From Macrophomina tecta (taxonomy: Eukaryota; Ascomycota; Dothideomycetes; Botryosphaeriales; Botryosphaeriaceae): 64,000 nt of DNA. Of this stretch, positions 23,601 to 33,735 are shown one piece after another. The position numbers and the translations under genes are program-made. The notes beneath the pieces are model-generated. The model did not search any database. It was not told where the DNA came from and saw nothing but the letters and a program-made list of their open reading frames with translations. How positions within the stretch are numbered: the stretch's first letter is position 1; every line of letters starts with the position of its first letter. Location: positions 2,976,001 to 3,040,000 of the forward strand of contig JAKSGN010000002.1 of the NCBI GenBank assembly GCA_024180945.1, in the 5' to 3' direction.

Positions 23601-24472
23601 AGAGCCAACGGCGAGGGGTGTGCACCGGGAGTATTAGCGTTGCCACCGCCAGGGAGAGAGGGGTCAAAGGATGTCGTCGAGTCATCGCGGGAGAGGAGAG
23701 ACTTGGAAGGGAGTGTGGTTTGTGAAAATGGCGTAGTGGGAGATGTTAGGCTCGCGGCCGTGTTTGCGCTGCCATTTGCGTTCGCCGGGAATGCGGTCAT
23801 CAGCTGCGGAGGAGGCTGGTTCGCTGTGCTTGCAGGCGCCGGAGGGTTGTGTAGGGCAGATAGGGCGATGTAGGTGTCAACGCATTTGGCTGGTCGCATC
23901 GAGCAGTCAGTATAGTCTCCATGAAGTATCGGCTTGGTCCAACTCACCGACTATCGTGTCCTCAAACTCTCCAGGATGATCTATGGTGAACAGCTTCCCT
24001 GCCCCCAAAGCAAACACCATGCTCTCATTGTACTCTTGTAGCTGGTAGTAGACCTTTGCCGCCACCAGAGCAGCGAGCTCTCGCTCGGGAAAGGTTTCAT
24101 CCTCGTACAAAGCTTCTCTATCGAGATAGGCGTGTTAGCATGATGAGCAGGGCTGTCTCGGCGCGCAAAGCCGTGCTCGCGTGGTCGTGGGTGGCGGCTG
24201 GCGGAGCTCGCATCTCCAGACTAGCTCGGCTCCATCGCGAGGCGACAGTTGAATGCAGGGGGGCACACTCACATCTGACCGACGGAACCTGCAACCTCGG
24301 GCCACAGCAGGTCGATTTCCTCGTTTAACCGGTGCAGGGCAAACGACCGCAGGTCGTTGTCTGGCTCGGACAGGAAGCCGACGAGGCCGGCGGCGGAGGT
24401 CAAGCCCCACATGATGGATTGGTCAGAAGGTTTGGTCGGAGTCAGCTTGTTAGGATGAGAGGCTGCGGCCAT
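20661..24472 (-). CDS. RPN2: 26S proteasome regulatory subunit Rpn2 (PSMD1)
   Basis: Five exons: 24472-24273, 24117-23948, 23889-23330, 23275-21002 and 20948-20661; 1163 residues, every junction in phase. Rpn2 is a scaffold of the 19S base that holds Rpn1-like PC repeats in a closed toroid and anchors the deubiquitinase module. Seen in order: the N-terminal helical rod (LLWPEVAGSVGQIEALYEDE...), a disordered loop unique to fungi (TAFPANANGSANTAASL...), then the PC repeats (GALGLGVAGMATGNED, AVGLAMGLVMLGTGN, GLAMGMALIMYGRQE, TLRYGGIMTVALAYCGTS, VRYGATMALGIACAGTG), an acidic/lysine-rich insert, and the C-terminal strand domain (YISFPGDRYVPVKK, PTGGVIL) ending in an acidic EDDDDEE...SDGGDE tail. 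Nuclear and cytosolic. Divergent from CET1. Length is slightly above the yeast protein owing to the loops. Confidence 0.97.
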
Positions 24473-25100
24473 GGTGGGGGGTGGACGGGGGATGGGGAGG
24501 TGGTGAGGGTTGGTTGACGTTGTTGATGATGATGGGAGCTTCAGCGGACCTGCGCAAGACGGCGGCGTGGAAGCTCACACGCTCCGAGCCAAGACTCCGA
24601 CGCCCGGCCACGCCGGCCATACCAGCCTTAAACGTTGCCGCTTACGCAACAGGCTCAGGAACCGCGTGCCGGCCGACGCTGCAGAAGTCGCCGTCGCGCA
24701 AGCCGGCTTCAGTCATCGCGTCACTGCTGCATTGCTCAGCACAGTCTCCCCAGCGAAGGTCCTTCTCGTGCTCCCAGCTGGAGAGCTAAGTGCAGCTCGA
24801 CAGCCTCCTCTGGCCGCGACTTGGCGTCCCCAGGCAAGCAGCGCAGCACAGCGCAGCACCCCATGTGACACCGTGACCTGGCGCCACCTGCATTTCAGCC
24901 AACACCCGGCTCGCTCACCAGTCTCTGGCAAGCTGTGTTGCGTTGGCCGCTTTGTCTGGTCCGGTGTGCAGGTCCCGCGTTCAGTCCGTCGGGCCCTAGC
25001 CAGCTACCACCTCGCGCGTCCCCATCGCCGCCTGCCCACCGACTCAGCCGCATATTCTCCGCCGTCAATACGCGCCCACGCGCATCATCCCCCATTTACC
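24473..25100. promoter_or_regulatory. Divergent promoter region of RPN2 and CET1
   Basis: 628 bases between the two start codons, GC-rich and without a TATA box, as usual for housekeeping genes. No copy of the yeast proteasome element GGTGGCAAA was found by eye. The long frame that runs through here into CET1 has no upstream motif and is treated as leader. Confidence 0.5.
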
Positions 25101-26432
25101 ATGGATCTCCGCGGCATGCTCAACGACGACGGCAACCTCCCTCCTGCGACACCGAAGACGGCTCGCCAAGCTTCGGTCGCGTCCATAATCTCACCTACGC
25201 CGCCCTCTACTGCTGCCTCGTACACTTCCAAGCCCTCGCCCGCTCCACAGGCCTCGCCCGCCCCGCCGCCAAAGTCTGCCTCGGTCTCCGCCCCTCGCAC
25301 GCCTCGAGAAGTCCCGCCATGGGCTCGTCGCTTTGATTGGATCGCGTTGCAGCGCGGCGAGGTCAGGCAGGCTCACATCCCCGAACGCCCGCCGCCGCCA
25401 CAGCAGCTACCCATATCACAGCAGCCCATCTCGCAGAAACCCATCGGCCAGCAACCTATACCGCGCCAGCCGTCGGCACCTCCCCCTCTTGACAGCATTG
25501 GAGGACTAGAGCCCAGCCTTACGAATGTTCAGCCCTATGACGACGTCGTGAGGAAAGTCTGCGACTTCTTGTGGTCCACTGTGGTTGAGCGCGAAGATCT
25601 CCATGGCGGCGTTCCTGAGGGTGCCCACCCCAACATCAAGCTCGAAATCGAGGGCAAATTGGGCACTCTGGTCGACAGAAACACGAATGAGCGCGTCAAT
25701 CTGCCAATTCTCACGCAAGCCGTATCAGCTCTGCCGACTACGAAGTTGGGGTTCGAAAGTCACATGAACGAGGTAAACTGGCGTCCCTCCAAACAGACAT
25801 TGAGAAACTAAACTTTCAATCTATAGGAACAGCACCGAGACCTCAACAAGTTCCTGAACAAGACCGTCCAAGATGCTCTCCGGCCTCCTCGTTCCAAGAT
25901 TCGCTACGAACATCTTCGCGAGACCGACTCCTTTTACGTGATAGACGAGAGTCTCCTCGCATCTCTACCTCCTTCCGTCCGCCCATACATCTTCAGCGGA
26001 AATCGAATGCGCAAACCACGCATCAGAGTCACGAGGGACACGAACACCAAGGAGATCAAGGCGCAGATCATTAAACAAAGAATTGGAGATCTAGACATCA
26101 TCTGTCCTGGTGAGGCTTTTGATTGCCGCATCAGTGTTAACATTGAAGTACGCTTCAACGAGGACATTGCACAGTTCGAGGCCGCCGATGAGCCTCCACG
26201 TATGAAGGATCGCATGAGCTACCAGCATCTCCACACTCAGGTTGACCTGACACAGGTCAGATCATCCAACAACGCCAAAATTCACGAGCTCGAAGTTGAG
26301 CTTTCGGCCGAAAGGATCATTGAGCAAGGCATCTGGACAAAGCAAGGTCGTCCAGACGCTTGTTATGAAGAAATGGTCAAGACGTTCGTCAACAACATCA
26401 GAATACTCTCCCGGCAAGCCACAAACATGTGA
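25101..26432 (+). CDS. CET1: mRNA 5'-triphosphatase (capping enzyme beta subunit)
   Basis: Two exons, 25101-25772 and 25827-26432, with a 54-base intron (GTAAAC...CTATAG); 425 residues. It removes the gamma phosphate of nascent pre-mRNA, the first capping step, working with the guanylyltransferase on RNA polymerase II. The metal-dependent tunnel fold is recognisable: the first glutamate strand IKLEIEGKLGTLVD, the basic strand RPYIFSGNRMRKPRIRVTRD, the second glutamate strand DCRISVNIEVRF, and the last, KIHELEVELSAE, so both glutamate strands are intact. The first 170 residues are a Pro/Ala/Ser/Gln-rich disordered region with repeated Gln-Pro-Ile units. The ATG at 25101 begins MDLRGMLNDDG, typical of filamentous fungi. 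Nuclear. Divergent from RPN2. Confidence 0.93.
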
Positions 26433-26793
26433 TGTTTCCTATAGAAATCTGCACTGGTTTGTTGAGAAGGCCTATTCTGAAAGAATAACCCTCGCAGCTC
26501 ATTGTGAATTGCGGTTTTTTTTTCGGACAAGAAATGTCTACTGCGTCGGAGAGAGAATGGAGAGTGGAAATACGGAAGCATATCGGAGTTTCTTGGCGGC
26601 GTTTCTGGGATACCAAAAAGATATTGAGATACCCCCGCAGCTGCATTCAGGCACTACATCCCAATCGAGCTTATCAACGAGCACACAGTGTATAATAGGT
26701 TTGTAGTAGCAGGTCTGGCGCTTTTTCAGGAATAGCTTACACAACGAGCCAGTAACTTTCGCCATGAAGCGCCGGAGTGCTCGCCAATCCTCC
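26433..26793. other. Convergent 3' flanks of CET1 and the DUF2293 gene
   Basis: 361 bases with a T-run near 26516-26523. No gene supported. Confidence 0.5.
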
Positions 26794-27655
26794 TCAAAGC
26801 CTCTTCTTACCACCTCTGCCTGCAGTACCTCTCGGCTTGGTTTTGCGAACGCCACTCCCGGCACGCTTCACTGGCATCCGCATCGCATTCTTCTTCCTCG
26901 CCTTCGTCGGCGTTGAAGCGGCTCTCTTCTGCCTCTTCTGCACCGCCCCAACACCCTTCCTCGACGGCCCAAGTTCTTCTCCCTCCTCCTCCGCCCCCAT
27001 AGTCCGCAACGACACCCTTCTCCCCCCTGCCGGCACCACCAGCCCCCGCCACTGCGCTATCACTTCCTCCAACTCCCCCGCCACCTCCTTCCTCGCCTCG
27101 TCCCGATTCATGCCCTCCCTCATCAGCGCCTCGTACTGCGTGTGCGCGTGCCGCACGTGCGCCCGCACTCCCAGCGTCACCCTCTCCTCCAGCGACATGT
27201 TGCCCACCCGCCCGACGCGGCCGCTATGCTTGCGGAAGGCATGTGCGACGATGGCGTCGACGGACTCGGGCGGCGTGGCAGGGAAGAGGCGGAGGAGGGT
27301 GGAGCGGGCGGCGGCGAGGGCGGAGGCGTCACGGGTAGCGGTTGCAGCGAGGCGGGCGCCTTTGGTCGCGTCGTTGGCGGCAAGAACGGTGGCGTGGACT
27401 TCGGCGGGGACGCGGAGGCCGAGGGTGCGGTTTCTGTCATCCTGGGGAAGGGCAGGCGTGAGATGGTGGCTTCGGAAGAAGAGTAGAGGAGAGCAGTGCA
27501 CCTACAACGACTTTGAAGAGATCGTGGCCTGCGGATAGCGTGAGTTGGCGGCAATGCCGCGTTACGTACTGGTCACCTTTCTTCACGAAGACGTAGCCGG
27601 GTCTGGTGGGCGTGCGCGGATGGACATCACGCTCCCGGCCGGGACGTGCGGCCAT
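26794..27655 (-). CDS. DUF2293 domain protein
   Basis: Two exons, 27655-27506 and 27441-26794, with a 64-base intron (GTAGGT...CCCCAG); 265 residues. The join gives a continuous family N-terminus: ARPGRERDVHPRTP, GYVFVKKGDQYVTRHCR, then NRTLGLRVP. The core DUF2293 block follows (HAFRKHSGRVGRVGNMSLEE, then RAHVRHAHTQYEALMREG with RDEARKEV), and the protein ends in a strongly basic Lys/Arg-rich tail (RKKNAMRMPVKRAGSGVRKT), which suggests nucleic acid binding or a nuclear address. The family's role is unknown. It is convergent with CET1. I am confident of the family and the exon join. Confidence 0.88.
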
Positions 27656-29350
27656 AAGGAAGAAGAATGGTTTCTTCCAGTGAAATACGAAGGGCGGGTG
27701 GACTCTGAAAGGATTGGTGGGCAGGAATCTGATGAGCATGATGAGTAAGAATAAATTGAAATCGATACCGCTTCTACTCCTGCGAGGAGAAACCGGTTGG
27801 AATTGCGCCGGGAAGTAAAGGAAAGACATTATATCTACCTTTGCGGTTTCGGGGGCCTGTGTGAACGATGGTGTTGTACTTTCTTGAGCGAAAGGGAAGG
27901 CGCTGTCGCTGTTCACGGTTGGTGGTTGCTTGTCCTTGTTCTCCGGAAACAAAGGCTCGTCTTGGGTTACGTTTGCAGTAGACAAGACTACTATTGCAGA
28001 GCTGATATCTGCAATAGACAAGAATTCATATGCAGTCTTGTACTCGAACGATTGTCTCAAAGACAGTATTGCCTCTTCTTCGCAAGCGACCGGGTGCTTC
28101 GACCGTCCATACGCGGCCTTTGTCCCTTAGCCAAGCACTTATTGCAAAGATTCCGAGCCGGGATAATTAGATACTACGTCCGCGTTTCAACAATCCTGCA
28201 ACATCCAGAGCAGCTGGTGACACGTGTGAGGTGTGTGGTTCAACGGAATGGCAGACGCGTCAAAAACGCGTCGTCAGAGTGGTCCAAAAGTACTTGCCTA
28301 TAGCTCTGGTGCTGCTCGTCTCTCAGGCGGCAACGGAACTTCGGACCTGAAGCGGCTCCGAGGTTTTGCCAGCGTTGCCTCTCAACTCCTGCAGCGCAAC
28401 CTCTAACAACACCACGAACATCTATCTGGGGCTGAGTCAGTCGCCAGACGGGAGCCTTAGCAATCTTGCTGGCAACTTCCGCCCGGATGACTGCTGCAGG
28501 GCCCTCTCGCCTCCCTCGGAAGCGCCGTCTTTCTGCGTCGTAAGATAGTAAACCACCGCGCCGCGCTGTAACACCATCACAATACGTTCACGTCCTGTCT
28601 CCGAGTCGTCCTGTTCGAGGCATGCGCTTGTCCGAAGAAGCATGCAGCCCTCGTCACAAGCTACTCGACCAGCTTTATATTTTCCAATAGCGCCGGAAAC
28701 ACTAGCCGACCTCCCGGTCCGGCACGGCGGCAAGTATGTCAGCTAGCCCGGCTATTCGAAACGATTCATCTATTTCCCGTCAGGACACTCCCTAAATCAG
28801 AGCTTCGCCTACCCAACCTCCAATAGCCTCTCCTTTTGTCCCACCTGGAGTTCGTTGTGCGGTACAGCCTTGAAACAGCGGCAAGCTGGCTGCCCCACTA
28901 AAGTTTCATTTCAATGCAGAGATCTTCGCCCCAAAACTTATGCGTACCAACCCACACCGTTTCATGCCTTCGGCTACAAGAGAACATTCCGTCCACTGCC
29001 ACCTGCTCCCGGTAATAAGCTGCCAAGGAAGCTTGTCTCAAGGTCTATCGAGCAGGGATCCCGTTTGGTCTTTGCCCCCTGTGCCTTCGGCAGTCGGCCG
29101 ACCCAGCAGTTGAGGGCCACTTTAGCCGCCGGGACGTCTGACCGTGAAGCAGAAATGCCCCAAAGCGGGAAATGATGGCGGATGAAAAGGGTGCCGCTCG
29201 ATGGCAATGCCGAAGATTTCATGTTTCTAGAATCCAGTATATAAGACACTTCACTGCCCCTCATGGTTTTGCTCTCCAGTGCTGGACACAAGCTCACTTT
29301 CGATCATTACCCTTTACACCGCAGCCTTACATTCTTTCCACTTCCTCACA
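27656..29350. other. Intergenic, includes LPMO promoter
   Basis: 1.7 kb between the divergent DUF2293 and LPMO genes. The frames 27797-28303 and 28855-29175 on the plus strand lack motifs and are not called. The right end carries the LPMO TATA box. No repeat or RNA gene seen. Confidence 0.5.
29238..29245 (+). promoter_or_regulatory. TATA box of the LPMO gene
   Basis: TATATAAG, 106 bases before the LPMO start codon. A strong TATA box fits an inducible secreted-enzyme gene. Confidence 0.6.
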
Positions 29351-30155
29351 ATGAAGTTCTCCGCCACCCTCGCTGCTCTTGCTGCCGCGACCCTGAGCAG
29401 TGCTCATTGTAGGCTTTCACCAAGCTTTTTCGGCCTCCGAGACCTAACACTTCATAGACACCTTCCCCGCCTTGGTCAACGAGGGCCAGGTTACTGAGGA
29501 CTGGAAGTATGTCCGCATGACTTCCAACCACTACTCCCACGGCCCTGTCACCGACGTGACCTCCCAAGACATCCGCTGCTACGAGGACCCGTCCAAACCC
29601 ACCACCTCGACTCTGTCCGTCAAGGCTGGCAACACTCTCGGCTTCACCGTCGACCCTAACGTCTCCCACCCGGGTACTCTCCAGTTCTACATGGCAAAGG
29701 CCCCCAGCGGAACCACGGCTGCCAACTTCAAGGGCGACGGCGACGTGTGGTTCAAGATCTTCGGCCAGGGTCCCAAGATTGCCAACGGCCAGCTCTCGTG
29801 GCCTTCGCAAGGTTCGTGTTCACCTTAGCGCTATATGCTTAATCAATAGAACTGACAGTGCCCCCGCGCAGGTTTGAGCCAGGTCAACGTCACCATCCCC
29901 GAGTCCTTGCCCAACGGCGACTACCTCTTCCGCGTCGAGCACATTGCCCTGCATAGCGCTGGAAGCCAGAATGGCGCCCAGTTCTACATCTCTTGCGGTC
30001 AGATCACCGTCACCGGTGGCGGCAACGGCAACCCTAGCCCCAAGGTCGCCCTGCCCGGCGCGTACAAGGCCACGGACCCCGGTCTGCTCATCAACATCTA
30101 CTACCCCGTGCCCACCAGCTACACCCTCCCCGGCCCAGCCGTCTGGTCTGGTTAG
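29351..30155 (+). CDS. AA9 lytic polysaccharide monooxygenase
   Basis: Three exons: 29351-29408, 29458-29811 and 29872-30155, with introns of 49 and 60 bases; 231 residues. Signal peptide [18 protein letters not shown] is followed directly by His19, which becomes the N-terminal copper ligand of the histidine brace after cleavage. The second copper His is in [15 protein letters not shown] (about residue 90), the second-sphere His in [10 protein letters not shown], and the axial Tyr in [10 protein letters not shown]. These copper enzymes cut cellulose or other beta-glucans oxidatively, using peroxide or oxygen. There is no cellulose-binding module; the protein ends with the usual P-rich strand ([19 protein letters not shown]). 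Intron 1 splits the codon after the catalytic His. It has its own TATA box and is probably carbon-regulated. Extracellular. Confidence 0.96.
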
Positions 30156-30503
30156 AGCGTTGTCTCTGTTAGAGGATTTCAAACAGGGCCATAAGGGAGC
30201 GGGAAGGCTGCTCGCGGCTCTTCTCTTCACAGTAAATATTTGATACCGCTGCTATAAATGGACGAACATACTTTAACGACTTTGATCTTGAGCATATTCT
30301 TTCGATGAACCTCGCATGATGAGAACAACAGCTATAATACAAAGTGATGAATAGAGTGGCTGTGAATTTCAGGGGCTATTATTGACGTCCATTTTACAAG
30401 ATAACATGAAGCCAACGTTGTTCAAAAGAGTCCCAGCCCGCCCCATCGCTTCTATTCACGGTCCAAATCAGAGCTTGTCTTGATCCGGCTTCTTACTCTG
30501 CCC
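30156..30503. other. Convergent 3' flanks
   Basis: 348 AT-rich bases between the LPMO stop and the unknown minus-strand gene. Nothing else seen. Confidence 0.5.
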
Positions 30504-31367
30504 CTACACCACAGCTTCACGAGCGTCCCTCAACCTCTCCTTCTCCAGCTCGTCCCTCTTCCTCCGGTCTTCAAGCAAGACATTGATATCCTGCACCAAC
30601 CCCTCTTGACCATTCGCATAAAGCCACTCCCCAGCATCCCTAAGCACCTCTTGCGCAAGCGTCCTCAGCGCAGTTGTCGACATCCTACAATCGACCGCTC
30701 CCGTCTGGACAACGCGATGCCGAAATTTCTTCCCCACTTTCGCCTTCTCTGGCGCAGTCAGCGACTTCCCAACTTCTGAAAGCCCTTCCATCGTCCCAAG
30801 CTCTGGAGAGGCCTTCCTCCCTCCCTGCTCACCCAACGAGACGTTCTCGACGAGAGCCTCAACATCCTCAACCGCCGGCTTAGTCCACACACCCCCTTCA
30901 TCCATATCGACCGCAACGCTGGCGCTGACACTGCTACTTCCACTTCCACTGTCTTCCTCTCCACCTCTCTCTCCAACGCGTTCACCCTCCTCACTACTCG
31001 TCACCCCGATACTAAACACGCTCCCACCTCCGTCATCCTCGCCCCCCTTACCCTCCCAACCCCGCCCCCAGCCCACCAACACCGCCGTGTACGCCATCCA
31101 CTCCTCGCTAAAGCCCTTCTTCGTGACCAGCCTGGAGGACAACACAACCTCGAACTTCTCTGCCTCGTCGCCATGCGCACCATCGTCGCTGCAACCCTGT
31201 TCCAGACCGCCAGAAGCAGTGCCTCTAGCCGCAGAGGGGCTCCCGTAGATGACACGTGCATTTGCGAGCACTTGCTTTCGTAGATACGCCTCGAGCGGGC
31301 CGCCGTGCTGGGTGAAGAAGGCGTCGAGATGGCGGTCTGCCGTGCCGAACGAGGAGCACGTGTACAT
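30504..31367 (-). CDS. Hypothetical protein with acidic/Ser-rich middle
   Basis: A single frame from ATG 31367 to stop 30504 encodes 287 residues. I do not recognise a family. The ends look structured: an N-terminal part (RHLDAFFTQHGGPLEAYLRK, then FEVVLSSRLVTKKGFSEEW, TAVLVGWGRGW) and a C-terminal helical part (ALRTLAQEVLRDAGEWLYAN, then EDRRKRDELEKERLRDA, probable coiled coil). Between them is about 100 residues of Gly/Ser/Glu low-complexity sequence. No signal peptide or membrane helix. It is convergent with the LPMO gene and downstream of a same-strand rhodopsin-domain gene. The coding case rests on the ATG, the length and the sensible domain-like ends. Confidence 0.6.
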   Translation of the reverse strand: MYTCSSFGTADRHLDAFFTQHGGPLEAYLRKQVLANARVIYGSPSAARGTASGGLEQGCSDDGAHGDEAEKFEVVLSSRLVTKKGFSEEWMAYTAVLVGWGRGWEGKGGEDDGGGSVFSIGVTSSEEGERVGERGGEEDSGSGSSSVSASVAVDMDEGGVWTKPAVEDVEALVENVSLGEQGGRKASPELGTMEGLSEVGKSLTAPEKAKVGKKFRHRVVQTGAVDCRMSTTALRTLAQEVLRDAGEWLYANGQEGLVQDINVLLEDRRKRDELEKERLRDAREAVV

Positions 31368-31740
31368 CTTGATCTTCTTTTTCGTCAGCGTTTTTGTCCG
31401 TTGACGGTTGATGTGGGCGGTAGCGCGGGGGTGGCGCTGGTGGTGAGAAAAGGAGAACGGGAGAAGCAGCAGGTATCGCAGTGCATTAAATAATGAGTGA
31501 ACTTGTCCCTGTCACTCACAGCAACCGTTTGGTCAATCGTACACGTATTTGTCATTTGCCGCATTAGCTTTTTGCTTTGCACCCAAACAACCCATTATCA
31601 GCATTAAAACCTTCTCTCTTACAACGACAAGCAATTATATCATGGATTCACACAACAGAAACAATTGGCATGGGGTATCGCATCCACAAACAACACAACC
31701 AACATTACCGTCGTCGTCGTCGTCATCACCAGCATCACCA
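31368..31740. other. Promoter of the hypothetical gene and rhodopsin-domain 3' flank
   Basis: 373 bases. TCG/CAC microsatellite-like runs occur at about 31709-31745. No gene seen. Confidence 0.45.
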
Positions 31741-33735
31741 TCATCGCTTGATTTTCCCTCTTCTGGCTGAAAACCTCCCCCATCCCCTCCCCATCACAAA
31801 ACTCCTCTTCCTCCCCATCCTGTCCCTCTTCTCCCTCCCGCCACCATCCTCCTCACCGTCACCATCACTGCCGCCCTGCGCGTCATCCCCGCCCTTCTCC
31901 CTAACTGGACAAGACACCTCGACCCTCCACTCCCGCTCCCTCGGATCCAGCTCCAGCGGAGCCTCTTCTTCGCCACTGGACCGCCCGCCAGTCTGACCGC
32001 CGTACAGCTGCGGCGTCCTCTCGCCACTCCCACCACCCCCGACCACGCGCCTGTCCAGCGACACAATCTCGAAAGAGTGCCTGCACGTAATCTCCAGCGG
32101 CGGAGCCGCGCCAATGTGCGGCAGTGCCGTCAACCCAGCACCGCGGCCGTACCGATCCCCCGCGGACGCCGGCGAAGACGAAGAGGGAGTGTGGGCGTAG
32201 AAGCTCGGGGAAGGAGGGCCAGGGATGGTACTGAGGCGGTCGCGGTCGTGCGAGGCCCCAGCCGCACTATCCGCTCTCAGACGGTCGTCGAGCTCGATGG
32301 GGGAGGTGATGAAGCGGAGGTCGTCGGCATCGGCGTCGCTGGCGGCGGCGGCGGCGGCGGTAGTAGAGCTGGCGGCCATGGAGTTGGTGTAGCCTAAGCG
32401 CGAGCTCAGTTTGGAGGAGAGCTTGTTTCCGCCCTTGAGTGTGGTGCTCGCAGAGGAGCCGATCGTGTGGCTGGTGATGGCGTCGTTTTTCCCGTCCGAG
32501 AACTTGCGGTAGCGGTTGGCGGAGGAGGGGTAATCGTGGGCGGATGCGGTGCGCGAGGCCTGGCGCGTGCTGCCGTGACTGCCGCGCGAGATGAGGCTTG
32601 AGATGCGGCTGCTGACGTTGGAGAAGGCGGGGGTGATGTAGCGCGAGATGAAGGGGCGGAGGGCGGGCATACAGGCGCAGATCTTGGGGTTAGGCGCGTT
32701 AGGCTTGGGAGGTGGAGAGATGGAGAGCTGGGACGGGAGACATACCACACCCAAGTTGATCTCAACCGCCGCAGCGATCCACAAGGGGAAGGTGAGCCAG
32801 GTTTCGTCGTAGCTGACGACCAGGCCTTTCCAGATGTAGTATGTGCGAACCGCTCCGGCGACGACGACAACGAAGCCGAGGCTGAGCAGAATCATGACGC
32901 CAACGCGCTGCTGCATGGGCATTTGAAGTCTTGTTATGATTGGAATGGGCAATGCAGTGATCAGGAGATCGATAAAACAGTTGACAACGCCAATGCCGAG
33001 CACCACTTTGCCCTCATCAAAGCAACGAGCGCCATCCAAAGACGAGATATCCCAGTAAGCACTGATAGGCCTGTTCAGGAGTTCTGTCAGCAAAACCGCA
33101 CTCCTTTTTTTGAGAGAGGTATAATGCGTACGTGCACAGCCAGATTCCGAGGCACGTGAAGATGATAGCCGCAGCTGCGTTGAGCACAACCGTCGCATGC
33201 AAGGCCCATTTGAACCATTTCATGCCCGAGTCGGCAATGAGACGATAATAGAAGCAGAGTAACGACTGACGGGTAAAGGTGGCGGCGAAGACGAAGATCA
33301 GCTTTGCGGAAAAAGCTACCTTCAATGCGCCTGCGAGACATGAGTTACAAGCGGATAGTAGAGGGTAAATGAAGCTTACCTGGAAGTGAGGTGATTGGTA
33401 TGTCCCAGACGTGACGATTCCAGTAGAAGTGCACATTCGCGATGATTACGTTGATCGTCAAGGCCACAGTTGATATCTGGATGAAGTCAGAAGGGGAGAT
33501 ACGGCAAAAGAGAGAGAGAAAGAGTACCGACATAGGCTAGTATAATGAAGACGTCGTCGGACCCAAACCACCGTTTGATGAAGACGCGGGTGTACAGCCG
33601 AAGAAGAAGGGCGATGGTGCACAGCGGCAGAAAGATAGCATTGACGATGATCAAGGCAGGCCCGCGAGTCACCGGATCGACATAATTGGGGGTTGGAAAA
33701 GAGAACAGAACGGAAAGGGGGATGTCGCGGATCAT
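31741..33735 (-). CDS. Fungal rhodopsin-domain integral membrane protein
   Basis: Five exons: 33735-33532, 33476-33380, 33330-33132, 33070-32746 and 32682-31741; 588 residues. Seven hydrophobic segments fill the first 270 residues, for example ALIIVNAIFLPLCTIALLLR, DDVFIILAYISTVALTI, AKLIFVFAATFTRQSLLCFY and VVLGIGVVNCFIDLLITALP. The marks of the family (PTH11-related fungal rhodopsin domain) are LLRLYTRVFIKRWFGSDD, TFTRQSLLCFYYRL, CTPISAYWD, and LWIAAAVEINLGVICACMPALRP. Members are plasma-membrane receptor-like proteins of unproven ligand. The cytoplasmic tail is long, Ser/Thr-rich and ends basic. Intron 1 uses a weak GTCGGT donor; intron 4 (32683-32745, 63 bases) contains no in-frame stop. 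Same strand as the unknown gene downstream. Confidence 0.88.

Noticed and set aside
22718..23725. 335-codon plus-strand frame
   Set aside because: Exactly antisense to the RPN2 exons; no motif, produced by codon bias of the true gene.
24510..25100. Extension of the CET1 frame upstream of 25101
   Set aside because: Open but without an ATG in useful context or family similarity; CET1 proteins start MDLRG-like at 25101.
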